Assembly (NCBI RefSeq): GCF_035046505.1
Contig: NC_089823.1
Coordinates: forward strand, 29,684,388 to 29,748,387
DNA: 64,000 nucleotides
Reading direction: 5' to 3'
Origin: Tiliqua scincoides
Lineage: Eukaryota; Chordata; Lepidosauria; Squamata; Scincidae
The stretch's first letter is position 1. Each line of letters starts with the position of its first letter. The position numbers were made by a program, and so were the translations under genes. Positions 9,796 to 22,344 of the stretch are shown one piece after another. Under the pieces are notes generated by a model. The model searched no databases. It was given only the letters and a program-made list of their open reading frames with translations, and was not told where the DNA came from.

Positions 9796-9943
9796 ATCCC
9801 ATGCTAGGAGAGGTAACTGCCTTGTATAGTGTGCATGGCCTGGAAGGCAGTTTTTTATGTTTCCTCCTCCTTTGTTCTTTGTACAAAGCCTTACGAAAAT
9901 AGAATCTGCGAGATCTGGCCTCTTATTTCCATGGAGCTGAATT

Positions 9944-10300
9944 AGGGCCCAATCCTAAATTTGCCCAGTGCCAGCGCTGAGCCCTCGTGCCAGCACTGAG
10001 TGTCGTAAATGTGCTGTAAAGCACGTTTATGGCACCTGGCAAGTAAGGAGTGCTGGTACTAAGCCTGTGTCAGTCAGGTGCCTAGCCCAGTGCTGGCAGA
10101 AAGAGAACTCACTGCTGCTGGGGGTAAGTGCCTCTGGGGGGTGGGGGGAGAGCAGGTGGGGAGGAGGATCGGGGTGGGAGGGGTGTGGGATCAGCATAGC
10201 CCTGCCCCGCCATATCTGGAACTCTGTGTCAGGCTGGAAGGCCTGAAATGGAGTCTCTCAAGTCTGTGCCAGCAAAATAACTGGCACCGACTTAAGAACC
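9944..10300. mobile_element. CAATCCTA-type MITE, GC-rich variety, truncated
   Basis: It begins AGGGCCCAATCCTAAATTTG and contains TAAAGCACGTTTATGGCACC. A related piece at 19286-19560 shares AAAGCACGTTCATG. The right part runs into a CR1 fragment at 10306 and no closing inverted end is seen. Confidence 0.55.
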
Positions 10301-10305
10301 CCATT

Positions 10306-10757
10306 ATAAGAACATAAGAAAAGCCCCGCTGGATCAGGCCATAGGCCCATCTAGTCCAGCTTCCTATAACTCACAGTGGCCCACCAAATGCCCCAGGGAG
10401 TACACAAGAGAAAAAGAGACCTGCATCCTGGTGCCCTCCTTTGCATTTGGCATTCTGACATAGCCCATTTCTAAAATCAGGAGGTTAAACATACACATCA
10501 TGGCTTGTAACCTGTGATGGATTTTTCCTCCAGAAATTTGTCCAATCCCCTTTTGAAAGCATCCAGGCCAGATGCCATCACCGCATCATGTGGCAAGGAG
10601 TTCCATAGACCAACTACACGCTAAGTAAAAAAATATTTTCTTTTGTCAGTCTTAACTCTCCCAACACTCAATTTTAGTCGATGTCCCCTGGTTCTGGTGT
10701 TGTGTGAGAGGGTAAAGAGCATCTCTCTATCCACTCTATCCTTCTTATGCATAATTG
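10306..10757 (-). mobile_element. CR1-clade LINE, 3' end
   Basis: The plus strand reads TAAGAACATAAGAA, the reverse of the TTCTTATG tail, then the family 3' UTR and, in antisense, the last 60 or so codons of the reverse transcriptase ORF (NTRTRGH, DKRKYFF). It is 5' truncated. Confidence 0.88.
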
Positions 10758-11050
10758 TGGGGCTTGGAGCTTTCCCCAGGGGAAGGAGATATGTCCCTTT
10801 CTCCTGAGAAAACCTCTGGCTGCTTCCCAGCGCCCACTGGATACAGCAGTAGCTGCTTTGGTGCAGCAGCAAGTGCCAGGAAGCTCATGGATGAGTTGTC
10901 AAAACAAAGCCTTTTTCCCCTCCAGAGGAGGCAAATCAGTTTCCTCAAAATATCACTTCTATCCAAATAATAAACTTGATGGGGGAAAAATCCTTCAAAG
11001 ATTACAAGCCATGATGTGTATGCGCAACCTCCTGATTGGGGGAGGCTGCA
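10758..11050. mobile_element. MITE-like piece and a CR1 scrap
   Basis: The part at 10758-10845 shares its GGGAAGGAGA and GAAACCTCTGGCT-like text with the element at 61199-61498. The part at 10975-11045 resembles the CR1 3' UTR in plus orientation (ATTACAAGCCATGATGTGTA, CAACCTCCTGATT), opposite to the CR1 copy just before it. Confidence 0.5.
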
Positions 11051-12179
11051 CTTCTGGATGGAGGACTTTGAGAGCTGCTTGGAATGAAGCTGTCATTTAG
11101 ACAAAACATTCCTTGTTGAAGATTCTCAAAGCTGTTGCAGAAACTACTGTGCAGATTTGCACCCCCAAAGCAGGAAGTTTTACTAATTTATTTTCCAGCC
11201 TAAACTGCACACCATTTAACTATGAAGTAACAAAATATCTTTCACTCTTTTCTTTCTTCTATGTAACTGATGGACTTTCTGCTGAGTAATTTAACAAATG
11301 AGTCTGCATCATTATATAGCCATCGTTATACAGAGGTTTGTTTTTTTCCCCCTGAAATACTGAACTTCACACAGCCCATTCAGAACACCTACTTCACTAA
11401 GCTGAAATTGCTTTGGAGCCTCTAGCCTTTTTCCCATTAGGAGTTCCGCTGCTCCATATTCTGTCTCGGCTTTTGATATGGTAATGATTTGGGTTTGAGA
11501 GATCTCCTGCTATTTTTTAGGCATGGTAACATTCGTATTTTGCTTTTCTGCCTTACACTGGAGACAGTCTGATGTGTTTCAAAACAATGGAAAAATGAGC
11601 ACTTACGGCAGCAAAATAAGCACTTGTGGAGCTAAACTAATGAGCTGATTCCAACAATGCCCAAGAAGTCCTTGTCAAGAACTGGAACAATGAGCTCATC
11701 TAGGAAAAACGGCCCTTTTTCTGCAGCAAGAAGTGTTCATTCTGTCACTCATGTGTACAGGCATTACTCGTTCACTTTTTAATTTTTTTTACCATGTATT
11801 TTAACAAAATTATTACATATCAGGTAATATCACGCATAGTCCATGTGCAAAACTTACATTAGTAACTTTTTTTTAAGAGCAATTTTTTTTTTTTACAAAT
11901 GAATTCAATCATGATTGCAGCTAGATGTCGAAAGCTTATTCACAATTAGTGTAACAACTGGCCTCCAACTTTGAATTGTATCACTTGAGATCACTGATGA
12001 GGTGCAACTGCATGCAGGGTTTTCGGTGTCATTAAAAATAAAATGAAAAGCAGTCATGGGAGGCTTCGGTATTGAGCAGAAGTAGATGGAGAGTTTCCAT
12101 CTACTTCTTTCCTTTCCTTTTCCTTTTCCTTTCCATCTACTTCTTTCCTTTCCCTTTCCTCTCTGTTTTCCACCAAGGC
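11051..12179. other. Non-coding DNA with a pyrimidine tract
   Basis: No gene is seen. At about 12092-12162 a polypyrimidine stretch holds two copies of TTCCATCTACTTCTTTCCTT some 45 bp apart, a small local duplication. Confidence 0.5.
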
Positions 12180-12660
12180 AGCCCAATCCTACTTAACTCT
12201 ATTAATTCTTAATGGCAGTGCAGTCATGCCAATCTGGTACCTGCTGAATCCTAAGGAGTTTCTGCCTCTGGAGGCCTCCTTTGGGTAAGAGGACTGGTAA
12301 AGTAGCACAGGGAGTTGGAGGGAGGCAGGGAGGGAAGCCATTTGAGGCCAGGAAGGGGCGGTATCAGCAGCAGCTGAACTGCTGGTCTCCTATTGAGCTC
12401 TTTGGAGGAAGGGCGGTATAAAAATGTGAAAAATAAATATCCCTCTTCCTGGCCTCGATCTGCCTTCCTGAGACCATAGCTATATAGCTGTACAGGTCCA
12501 AGTAGACCCAGCAGGGCAGTTCAGGTTTACTGCTGGGCAAAGCAACAAATGTTCCTTTACTCGGAGGACACCTCCAGGACTGTCCCTCCCCCCCGGATGC
12601 AACACCCGCTCTGGTGGTGTGGGTGCATTGTCGGGGTGGTGGTTCAATAGGATTGGGCTG
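12180..12660. mobile_element. CAATCCTA-type MITE with a SINE 3' end inside
   Basis: Perfect 12-bp terminal inverted repeats, AGCCCAATCCTA (12180-12191) and TAGGATTGGGCT (12648-12659), define the ends. At about 12395-12445 lies the 3' end of the tRNA-derived SINE (GAGCTCTTTGGAGGAAGGGC, GGTATAAAAATG). Confidence 0.75.
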
Positions 12661-12685
12661 TTAGTTGGTTTTACTGCAAGACACT

Positions 12686-12775
12686 AACATACATGTGTAC
12701 TCAAAAGAAAGTTATATTGTGTTCAGTGGAGCTTACCCACTAGGCAAGAATGTTTAGGATTGCAGCCTAACATAG
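12686..12775. mobile_element. 95-bp palindromic MITE, worn copy
   Basis: The core GTACTCAAAAGAAAGTTATA, GTGGAGCTTACCCACTAGGC and end TTTAGGATTGCAGCC match the family. Confidence 0.7.
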
Positions 12776-13434
12776 TTCCCCCCCCTCCCCTGGAAGTGGC
12801 TTTCATTGGCAACCTTCCAAGGTCTTTTTTAATCAGTGTTGATTCTATTTTCAGCTGTGAAATTTGCTCAAAATCCCCCGGACAGATGATGGCAGTTGAA
12901 CGTACTACTTTTGCTAATGAAGTGCTTAATTCAGTGATGGTGTCTCAGAAACCAACGTCCTTCAGGGATGGGTATTTCATTGCCTCAGAAGCTCTTTCCT
13001 GCCTGCTGAAAGCACGAAAAGCCATCATCTGAATCAGCTGAATGCGAACGTGAATTATTTTAATTTGCCATGGCATTACACAAAATCTCTGCAGAAATGC
13101 ACTCAAAGCACTGAGGCACCCAAAGGAAAAATAATCAGTGGTTATGATCCGCCAACACACGTCAGGACTTGCTGCAATATTCATGGGGACAGCACTGGTT
13201 GGCGATAGTTGAATTTCAGGGGACAGGGTAGTGATTTCTTGCATGCAATGACTTGTGTCATAATCATGAGGGATTATTTTGTGCACTTTTCTTTGGCTGA
13301 TGCACACGTGGACACAAACAGATAAATGACTCCTCCCCAAAGAACACTGCTGTATGTATCTGTTTGATCATACCAGTTCTGAATGCCGTAATTAGAACAT
13401 TTGACTAGAAGGGGGGGACGTGTAGGTTAAGTTG

Positions 13435-13545
13435 CCCACTTGACTGTGAAGTTCACTGGGTGACCCTGAGCCACTTACAATTCCTCAGCTGAATCTACCC
13501 TACAGGGCTGTTGTAAGGATCAAAAGGAAGGAACAACATACACTT
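13435..13545 (+). mobile_element. tRNA-derived SINE fragment
   Basis: The part TTCACTGGGTGACCCTGAGC followed by ACAGGGCTGTTGTAAGGAT matches the middle of the SINE seen at 28345-28576 and 52317-52541. Both ends are missing. Confidence 0.6.
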
Positions 13546-14989
13546 CCCTGCAATAATTTACAAAGTGTTTCAAGTGTCATTGCTGTGGTACTGTTTCATT
13601 TGCCCTTGACATACCTAAATGTCTGAGGGCATCACCTGATTACCTGAGGGCATCACCCAGGTTAATCTTCTGGGTTTTCTTGTGGGTGCCCCTGGCTTTG
13701 GAGTGGATGCACAAGGCAATTAGGGTGAGTAGTACCACTGCATGCATGGAATGCTATCCCAAAGTTGGCCCAGGAGGTGCCAATGCCATTGTTGTTTAAC
13801 CAACAGGTGAAGGTCTGCTTATTCTCCAAGGATTTTAATGAATGCTTCATGGCTGCTGTCTTTTGGGGGGGGGGGGTGTTCTTTTTTATTTTAACTGATT
13901 TTTAGACTCTCCCAGTGGTATTAAAGTTGTGTTTATTGCTGTCTATAAAATTGTGTTTATGATTTAATTTTAACAGAAAACCATTTTGCATCTTTTTAGT
14001 TTAAAAGTAGGTATATAAGTAAATAAATGACAATAATACAGACAGCCAACACAGTCTGCTGGTGGCATATGGGCAGAATGTGGCCCCTGCCGAAACATTA
14101 TCCAGCCTTTGGGGACCCAAGCAAATTTTGTTCGAAGTGTTTGTGAAAAGGTTGTTCAACACTTCACTCAGAAAGGAGAAAATGTCTCCAATGGTAAGGG
14201 GTAAAAAAATCCCACACATCAGTTTCATCTCCCTTTTGGATTTTGTCTGTAAACAGTGTACATATCCTTGCATGAAATGCAACCCCAGAGCACATGTGCT
14301 CCACAACTGTGAAGCCCTTATTTTTAAATGTATATAAAACTCTTCCTTTTATTAATACACTGAATATAAACAAGTTAACATGTTTATCTGTTTGTAGCTA
14401 TGATTTGGCTGTTGTGCCTTGATTCCCTGGCCGCCACTCATTGCACTCTTAGTGCCCCCCCCCCAATATTTCTGGTTATGGACCTGATCTATTTGCCATG
14501 ATAGCAGAAAGAAATCTAGAAATTTGGAGGCAGGGTATCACTGAGTACCAGATGACAAATGGCAGTGAGCAGCCATCACCGTCATGCCTGCTTCTGAGTT
14601 TCCAGAGCCATCTGGCTGTAAACTGCTACAAATAAAATGTTAAACTAGATGGATTTGGGGATGATTCTGCAAGGTCATTCTTACATTCTTTTTTGCTGAA
14701 TGCCTTCAACACTGACAGCATATGGGCTTTAATAGTATAGCGCAGCATATCAGAATGCAGAATGTGAAAAACTGATTTCTTCCTTGCTTGAACCTTGCTT
14801 TTTGTACTTATCGCTCCTAGGTTTCCTGCAATTTGTCTACACTCCTGAGATACACCTGTGCCTGCAGTCCACTCTGTACTACTCTCTGCTCTTTGTCTCT
14901 CTGAAGAATTCTTTAGTTGTCAACCGTGGCTTGTCCTTGGCAAAGCCTTGCTTCAATTTAACATGTGGATCATCTGCACTGACTGCTGC
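13546..14989. other. Non-coding DNA, no feature recognised
   Basis: The stretch is AT-rich, has homopolymer runs (G at about 13865, C at about 14454), and carries no convincing gene or named repeat. Confidence 0.5.
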
Positions 14990-15295
14990 TCACTTACATT
15001 TGTCCTTAAAGGCCTCCTCAGGGCACCCCAAGGTTTAGAAAAGTTAAAAATAGCTATTGGAAACTGGTTCCAGTTTTCAATCATGAAACCCGAAATGGTT
15101 TCTGATCATTATTTTTAACTTTTCTAATGCTTGGGGAGCCCTGCAGGGGTTTTTAAGGGACTCCCAATAAGGCATTAAAAAGTCACTTCCATTTTCTCTT
15201 TTATGTCGTGTGCCATAATGCCTGCTGGCTTCCTGGTTGTGGCAGGCTGTGGCCCACCAAAAATCAGTTTGCAACTCACATTTTGGAAAACACTG
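14990..15295. mobile_element. hAT-like remnant with a long internal palindrome
   Basis: Arms 15035-15051 and 15111-15127 (TTAGAAAAGTTAAAAAT and its exact complement) extend outward with CCCCAAG-like matches to over 30 bp. The right end CATTTTGGAAAACACTGG resembles a worn hAT terminus. The part at 51940-52135 looks related. Confidence 0.5.
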
Positions 15296-15528
15296 GTTTA
15301 TTGTAAATGTATGGATATTTCCCATTAATCCTGGTCTCAATTTTTTTTATCATTCCTTGCAGTCAAGATTTGTCCTTCCTGTACATTATGGATGAAGGAA
15401 CAAAATCACTCCGTCTTGCTAACATACACCTCCATTCACAAAATCAAATTTAGGAAAGAGAAAAAAAAACCAGACTAAAACTCTTCACATAATACTGCAT
15501 GAGGTTTTTGTTATAATGAGTAGAGCAG

Positions 15529-15850
15529 TGATTCTCACACTTTTAGCACTGGGACCCACTTTTTAGAATGATAATCTGTCTACCAGAAGTGATGTCATGA
15601 CCAGATGTGACATCATTGAGAAAGGAAATTTTTAACAATCCTAGCCTGTAATCCTACCCACACGGACCCAGGAGTAAAAAGCATCTTCATAGTAGCCTGT
15701 TCAAAGTACAGATCTGTCACATTTCCTCAAATTTAGTCACATACCATGGTAGCATCAAGTCTAATATATTAAAAATAAAATATTGAAATGAATGGAGACC
15801 CACCTGAAATTGGCTTGCGACCCAGCTGCTTTTCTTCTGTAAGGCCTACG
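15529..15850 (+). mobile_element. hAT-type element, right end unclear
   Basis: It begins CAGTGATTCTCACACTTTTA, a typical hAT end, and contains GGGACCCACTTTTTAGAATG and AGAAGTGATGTCATGACC. Text near GGCTTGCGACCCA (about 15820) looks like the approach to the right end. No target duplication could be read. Confidence 0.65.
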
Positions 15851-16767
15851 ATGAAGAACGGTCCATTGATTCTCATAGGCTTTTGCTTATGCAGTGAGAC
15901 AGATGGAATAGCAGAAATCATACTATCGGTTTTACTGCAATTATTCCAGAAAGAAAATGATCAAAGAGTTTTATTGTGCTGAAACACCATTTTTACATTT
16001 AGAGCCAAAATGAGCAGATGGAAGTAATTTTAGTAACAATTGTGTATCTTTCATGTGTGCTTCAACAACCCCTCCTCTCCCAATGCTACAGGAATCCTCC
16101 TGTTTCTTCCCTGCCACAACTTCCAATTGTTTAGAACATTTATGGTCTTCAAAAGGGCAGGTGCCCGTTTGGCATTTGGCCAACTCACTCTCAAGTCACA
16201 TAAAATTCTGAACTGCAGAACTGCAGTGCCAGTTTCAAGATAGCAAAGGCGGCAACTGTTTTACAGCTGCTGTAAAATTAGCTAAAGCTTATCTGATTTA
16301 GCTTGTACTGTACATCAGAATAATCTAGACATCAGAATGATCTAGACAAGGAAACTGACCTACTGGCATTGGGTCTTATGAGGCTGGTGCTTTAAAAGTT
16401 TGAATTTTTAATAAGGGCAAGATATTATTTTTTGCTGTGACTTGATGCACACTTACTTGAGAGTAATGACGGTGTGCAGTGCTGGTGTCCGGTTGCTTGA
16501 GGCCGTGTGGCCAGGCTCTCCACTGGTCCCCCATGATGTGCTCCTATCTGCTCCCTGATGTGCACTGGGTACTACCACTTCCACCAAAGCTGCGGATTCA
16601 GTATCTAACCAAGAGTCAGTCTGGTTAGGTGGGCCATCTGATGAGTGTGGGCCTATGGCCAGTGCCAACCTGGCCAACTCGTGACTCCAGCCCAAATGGG
16701 ATGAACGTCCAAAACTCAAAAAATAAACTCTGTTTATTCTAATCCAAATCAGACTCATCATGTCCTT
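15851..16767. other. Non-coding DNA, no feature recognised
   Basis: No supported gene, SINE or MITE was seen. Frames of 60-120 codons here have no recognisable content. Confidence 0.5.
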
Positions 16768-17822
16768 GATAAGAACATAAGAACAGCCCCACTGGATCAG
16801 GCCATAGCCCATCTAGTCCAGCTTCCTGTATCTCACAGCAGCCCACCAAATGCCCTAGGGAGCACACCTGATAACAAGACACCTGCATCCTGGTGCCATC
16901 CCCTGCATCTGACATAGCCCATTTCTAAAATCAGGAGGTTCCACATACACATCATGGCTTATAACCCATAATGGATTTTTTCCTCCAGAAACTTGTCCAA
17001 TCCCCTTTTAAAGGCATCCAGGCCAGATACCATCACCACATCCTGTGGCAAGGAGTTCCACAGACCAACCACACGCTGAGTAAAGAAATATTTTCTTTTG
17101 TCTGTTCTAACTCTCCCAACACTCAATTTTAGTGGATGTCCCCTGGTTCTGGTGTTATGTGAGAGTGTAAAGAGCATCTCTCTATCCACTTTATCCTTCC
17201 CATGCATAATTTTGTATGTCTCAATCATGTCCCCCCTCAGGCGTCTCTTTTCTAGGCTGAAGATGCCCAAATGCTGTAGCCTTTCCTCATAAGGAAGGTG
17301 CCCAAGCCCAGCAATCATCTTAGTTGCTCTCTTTTGCACCTTTTCCATTTCCACTATATCCTTTTTGAGATGCGGCGACCAGAACTGGACACAATACTCC
17401 AGGTGTGGCCTTACCATAGATTTGTACAACGGCATTATAATATTAGCTGTTTTGTTCTCAATAACTTTTCTAATGACCCCAAGCATAGAATTGGCCTTCT
17501 TTACTGCCGCCTCACATTGGGTCGACACTTTCATCAACTTGTCCACCACCACCCCAAGATCTCTTTTCTGATCTGTCACAGACAGCTCAAAACCCATTAG
17601 CCTATATGTGAAGTTTTGATTTTTTTGCCCCAATGTGCATGACTTTACACTTACTTACATTGAAATGCATCTGCCATTTTGCTGCCCATTCTGCCAGTTT
17701 GGAGAGATCCTTCTGGAGCTCCTCACAATCACTTCTGGTCTTCACCACTCGGAAAAGTTTGGTGTCATCTGCAAACTTAGCCACCTCTCTGCTCAACCCT
17801 GTCTCCAAGGTCATTTATGAAT
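16768..17822 (-). mobile_element. CR1-clade LINE, 1.05-kb 5'-truncated copy
   Basis: The plus strand opens with TAAGAACATAAGAACAGCCC, the reverse of the 3' tail. Antisense to it runs the C-terminal part of ORF2. Two frame pieces are seen: 17633-16959 (224 codons, with DLGVVVD, MVRPHLEYCVQFWSPH, TRTRGHPLKL, WNSLPQDVV) and 17814-17602 (with EVAKFADDTKLFRVV, the YADD-like reverse transcriptase active-site motif, and WQMHFNVSKCKVMHIG). They overlap in different frames, so one frameshift separates them near 17615. It is a dead fragment. Confidence 0.92.
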
Positions 17823-19285
17823 ATGATGTGGAAAGTGGCGAAGTGTGGGCCCTCCTTCATCCCACCCCAGGTGAACCTCCAAGCCTTCTCTGCCTGCCTG
17901 CCCCCTCCCTTCCCCTAGCTTATCTAACATTTGCTGCTCCAGCAGCAATGGTAGTGGAATGGAGGAAGTAATGGAGAAAATCTCTCTTCTTCCACCCCAT
18001 CTGGTATGCTGCTTTGCAACAAAGCAGGAGCCAGACCAGGAACAATGGAACTTCTGAATACAACTGTGCAGGACTGCAGTTCATGCCAAATGATGCAAAA
18101 GGACATATGTTAGCAGCAGTTATGGGGGGGGGGGTTGAAACCATGGACTGGGTCCATGGTTGAGGGGAGATATGGGCCAGTGACTTCCTAGCTCACACTG
18201 TTACACTACACCAGTTAGATATTGTGAAAATTGAATCTTTCATGGCAGGATTCTCTAGGTACACATAAACTTATGTTTTCTCATAAATAATAATACACAT
18301 AACACACGTTCTGCATAAAATCTGCATTGCTCTGATTGCAGAAAACAAGGAACAGTGAGTACCAATCCAATAAAAATGTCCATAAATAAGGTAGAAGAGT
18401 GCATACCATGAGATTAAGGTGCTTTCTGACATTTCTAAAACTGTAATTTCATTTTAAGGGTTCTTTCTTAATCTCCAGAATCAGAAGGATATCTAATCCC
18501 AATCTTTATGATTCTCAGCTGGAAACAGAAGCTTTAATTACCTTGCCACAAAAGCTGAGGCGTGTGTTGGGACCACTTACTGCTATTGTTGGCTTCTGGG
18601 TTGAATTAATCCTCCTTCGGCAATCATTATTCTAGGTTTTGGAAGAAAACCTTTCATGGAACAGCCAGGTGGTAGCTTAATTAAAAAAATCAAGCATGTT
18701 TGCACCTCCATTCATGAAGGGCCTCCAAATCCTCATTGACACGGTGGTAAGTGGCAGACACAAGACCTAGGCAGCTCTCTCAACCAATCTGCTTTCCTAG
18801 GCACTCATGACTGTATGTCCAAGATTACTCTTGTCAACAAGCTGAAAAAAGGTAGTGGTTAAATTAAAAATTGGATTTACTTTCAACTAGTAAAAGTGTG
18901 ACCCTGATTTCATCATTCCCTTGATGAAACTGTATTAAACCAAGTGACCACATCATAGCTTCTAAAGGCGAGCTGGTTGTGAGTTTATGGTACAACCAGT
19001 AATTTAATCAGATCTGGAAGTACTGTGTGGGGACCATATGCTCTGTTTCAAAACACAGAGCAAGATTGTTGCTCCCTGATCCAATTCATACTTATTTGTG
19101 AGCAAGAAAATATTTATTTCAGTGACTGATTTCAGTGGGACTTACTTCCAGTAATGTAGGCTTAGGACTGAAGCCTTAATGCTCCTGTCCTAGGTGGAAA
19201 AGTGATTACTGTATTGTAGTGTTTAGCATGCTATTACAGTCCTGAAAAATGAAGAAAAATTGCTGATGCTGTCAAGAGAAGGGAC
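17823..19285. other. Non-coding DNA
   Basis: No gene seen. A very worn 95-bp MITE-like piece lies near 19110-19180 (GTGGGACTTACTTCCAGTAA). The rest is unassigned. Confidence 0.5.
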
Positions 19286-19876
19286 TAAGAGCCCAACGCT
19301 GAGGGCTTGGAGTGCAGTGCCGGCTTTGGGTATCAAGAACATACCATAAAGCACGTTCATGTAACCCGGAGAAGAGGGATTGCTAGCACTGGGCCAGCAC
19401 CAGTAGCGCTGAAGTTAGTGCTCCTGCAGTACTGGCTGGAGGTATTTTCAGGGTGGCAGGAGACAAGGAGTGGGTGGAACGGGGAGGAGGGAGGGTCCCA
19501 GGAGGGGGGGTGGAGACAACAGCAGGCTCTGTTACTGAATTCTAATTTCCTTCTCAGCCCAGGCAGCCTGATATAAGCCTCCTGAAAAGCAGGCACATAT
19601 CTGAGGAGACCCATTGGCACTACAGCTGTGTTACCTGGGGTAAGGAAGCAAATGTTCGCTTACCCCATGGAGGCTCCTGGCACTAGTCTGGTGTCCATTG
19701 GATCCGCCAGTCACCATTTTGGCTCTGATGGAGCAGTGGGTGCCAGGAGATTTAGGATCTGGCTGCCTATCTGCAGTCCTAAAATAATCTGGGCATGCCT
19801 AAACCCACTGATTTCAAAAGCTTCAGTAGAACACCTATTTTTGTATAGGATGAGCGTGCCAACTGTATAACTACCG
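19286..19876. mobile_element. CAATCCTA-type MITE, GC-rich variety
   Basis: It starts AAGAGCCCAACGCTGAGGGC and shares AAAGCACGTTCATG and the following CACTGGGCCAGCACC-like text with 9944-10300. Borders are approximate. Confidence 0.45.
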
Positions 19877-20388
19877 GGCAGCCCAGTCCTATCTTGTGCT
19901 GGAACAGGCAGGCCTGCCGGCCTGCACTGTATCCAGCACAAGCGACGGGCTCTCTGAGGCTTGGCCCGAGGCAAGGGGAAACTTTCCCCTTTACCCCAGG
20001 GAGAGTTGCAGCAGCTCCAGTGGGTCTACTTAGATTTGCGCCACCAAAATTGGTGGCACAAATCTGAGCAGCCTGGAACTGCCCTGGGCAGCCCAAGAAT
20101 GGGGCTAGAATCCAGCATAAGTGCTGGATCGTGGCCCCGCCTCCCACTCCCCACCTGCCCCTGGGAATGTCCGTCACCTGCTCTCCCCCAGCCCCAAAAT
20201 GGCTCCCTCCTGTCTCCTCCTTGCCCTCCCCAGACCCCCCAGACCCCTGCGCTGGCCAAGTTTGGCTGGCACAAACTCACCCTGCCCAGGGCCTGCACGT
20301 GAAAATGCTTTATAGTACTTTTGCGACAATGATGCATTGGCACAAGGAACTTGCGCTGGCCCATCTGCCTGTCTGGATTGTACCCCTA
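19877..20388. mobile_element. Long CAATCCTA MITE family, copy 2
   Basis: It begins GCAGCCCAGTCCTATCTTGT, continues GCTGGAACAGGCAGGCC, has the AGGGGAAACTTTCCCC block and ends GGATTGTACCCCTAA, matching copies at 1171, 22557 and 54708. No coding capacity. Confidence 0.7.
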
Positions 20389-20832
20389 ATGTCATTTCTG
20401 AGCTTTATATCATTAAAAAAAAAAATTATCAAAGTTTGGCACCTGCAAAATGTTTTCTTCTAACCTAATTCAAGATCTTATTTCTACTGCAACTTTTCTT
20501 TAGCATAGGACATACAATACAATTTAAAATATAACAGATATTAAAATCCTTTGTGAAATGCTGTTAGGAGCCGAATTCAATGCAGAGCTAGGCAAGCAAA
20601 AGCTCACCAAAAATTATGGGATTAGGTGTGCTTTAACTCGGCATAGAATTAGGCTATAGAGATATGCTCAGTGTTATGCACATTGTATTTTCTTACATTC
20701 TCACATATTTTTCAAAGTAGTGTTTTAGCATCCCAAATATTCTTTTTGTTTCATCTTTTGAATGTTATAATGGATCAAAAATGTAATAAAGTAATTTGCA
20801 TTTAGATGGTTTTCCTTGTAAGATTAACATGT
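20389..20832. other. AT-rich non-coding DNA
   Basis: No gene or named repeat is supported here. Confidence 0.5.
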
Positions 20833-21250
20833 CAATAGGCAGGGCTTTTTTTCTAATGGAACGCGGGGGACGGAGTTCCGGCACCTTTTTGCAGGGGCCC
20901 CTCCCCTTTGGAGGCATTCCAGGAAGGGGGGGAGCAAAACAGAGGCATTCGCTGGGTGGGTGCTGGGGGGTGCAGGGTGGGCGGGCGCCTGGCCCCTACC
21001 TAACTGCACAACGACCCCCCTCCTGCCCCCATCTCCAAGCTCTCGCCTGAGCCCAGCCCACCTCCCCTCCCCCCGCGCTCTGTTTCCCCACGCAGCTTCC
21101 AAGCCGGTGGAGGGCGCGGGGGACACACGCCGACACCGAGGAGGAGGACGGACAGCCAGCCAGCCAGGGAGACAGGCTGCGGCACCCACAGAATGCCCAG
21201 GTACTGGCTTGGTGGAGGAGGAGGGGAAGGAAGCTGGCTGCTGCATCCCC
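20833..21250. repeat. GC-rich repeat-like block
   Basis: It opens AGGCAGGGCTTTTTTTCTAA and GGAACGCGGGGGACGGAGTT, a text I associate with a dispersed reptile repeat, and continues in a G+C-rich block with many CpGs to about 21200. It could pass for a CpG island, but no exon with a conserved protein lies next to it. Confidence 0.4.
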
Positions 21251-21254
21251 TGTG

Positions 21255-21675
21255 CCAATCTGCAGCACAAGCCTAGGCGTGTCTACTCAGAAGTAAGTCT
21301 CATTGTGCTCAATGGGGCTTGCTCCTGGGAAAAGGTGCATCGCCTTACAGCCTGAGAGCCCAAGCCTATGCATGTCTACTCAGAAGTAAGTTCCATTGTG
21401 TTCAATGGGGCTTACTCCCGGGAAAGTGTCATAGCCTTGCAGCCTGAGTAGACAGGTAGAGGAAGGGCTCTGAGGCTGCAGTCCTCTCCACACCTTCCTG
21501 GGAGGAAGCCCCACTGCCTCTAGTGGGACTGACTTCTGAGTAGACAGGCAGAGAAGGGGCTCTGAGACTGCAGTCCTCTCCACACTTTCCTGGGAGGAAG
21601 CCCCACTGCCTCTACTGGGACTGACTTCTGAGTAGACAGCCATAGGCTTTGGCTTTGAGGCTGCAGTCCTCATGC
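21255..21675. repeat. Array of four 95-bp palindromic MITEs
   Basis: Four units lie end to end: about 21268-21352 and 21359-21448 in one direction (CTACTCAGAAGTAAGT first), and about 21465-21562 and 21563-21665 in the other (GACTTCTGAGTAGACAG last). The last two are near-duplicates sharing GCAGTCCTCTCCACAC and GGAGGAAGCCCCACTGCCTC. Confidence 0.75.
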
Positions 21676-22225
21676 ATGCTTTTGCTTATAAATAAATAAG
21701 GTAATTTATTTATAAATGCTTTTATTTATAAAAAAGGTAAGGGTGAAAAGGGATTCTACGTGTGTACAACGTGCTGTCCAGCCTTGCCAGAGATCCTCCT
21801 CATCCTTCCCCCACAAGCATGCCCTCCGCCAGCCAGCGTTTGCAGCTCCTCTCCAGCAATGCACAGCAGCTGCTCAGGGCAGCAGAGAACATACAATTGC
21901 ATGCCAAGCGCCTTCCCAAAGACACAGTGTATTCTGATACCTGAATTAAACCATATTTTATCGCTTGTTTGCAAACATAGATGTTTCTATGTGCACCTAA
22001 GGACCCCTATTGCGTAAGAATTCCTTTTTTGTTCTTACTCCCACAGTTGCTTAGAGTAATTTTACTACATGGAACTCATGTAAGCCATTTTCCAGAATCC
22101 ATTCACTGCTTCCTCTCCTCGAAGTAGTGCCACACTACATACTACACGCTACAAGTGCACCTGCACTGTATTTTTCCCCTTGTGTAGAAAAAGTAGCTAG
22201 GGGGAAGGGGATGTGGAGATTGACA

Positions 22226-22262
22226 ACCCAATCCTATGCATGTCTACTCAGAAGTAAGTTCA
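22226..22262 (+). mobile_element. 95-bp palindromic MITE, left part only
   Basis: CCCAATCCTATGCATGTCTA and CTCAGAAGTAAGTTC match the family's left half; the right half is absent. Confidence 0.65.
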
Positions 22263-22315
22263 TCTTTAGGGGGGAAGCACATAAAAATATTTTATTTCTC
22301 CAATAAAAAATGGTT

Positions 22316-22344
22316 ATAAATAAATAAATAAATAAATAAATAAA
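22316..22344. repeat. (TAAA)n microsatellite
   Basis: About seven tandem TAAA units. Confidence 0.9.

Noticed and set aside
20796-21355. Possible CpG-island gene
   Set aside because: The frames have no conserved content and the block opens with a dispersed repeat text and ends in MITEs.
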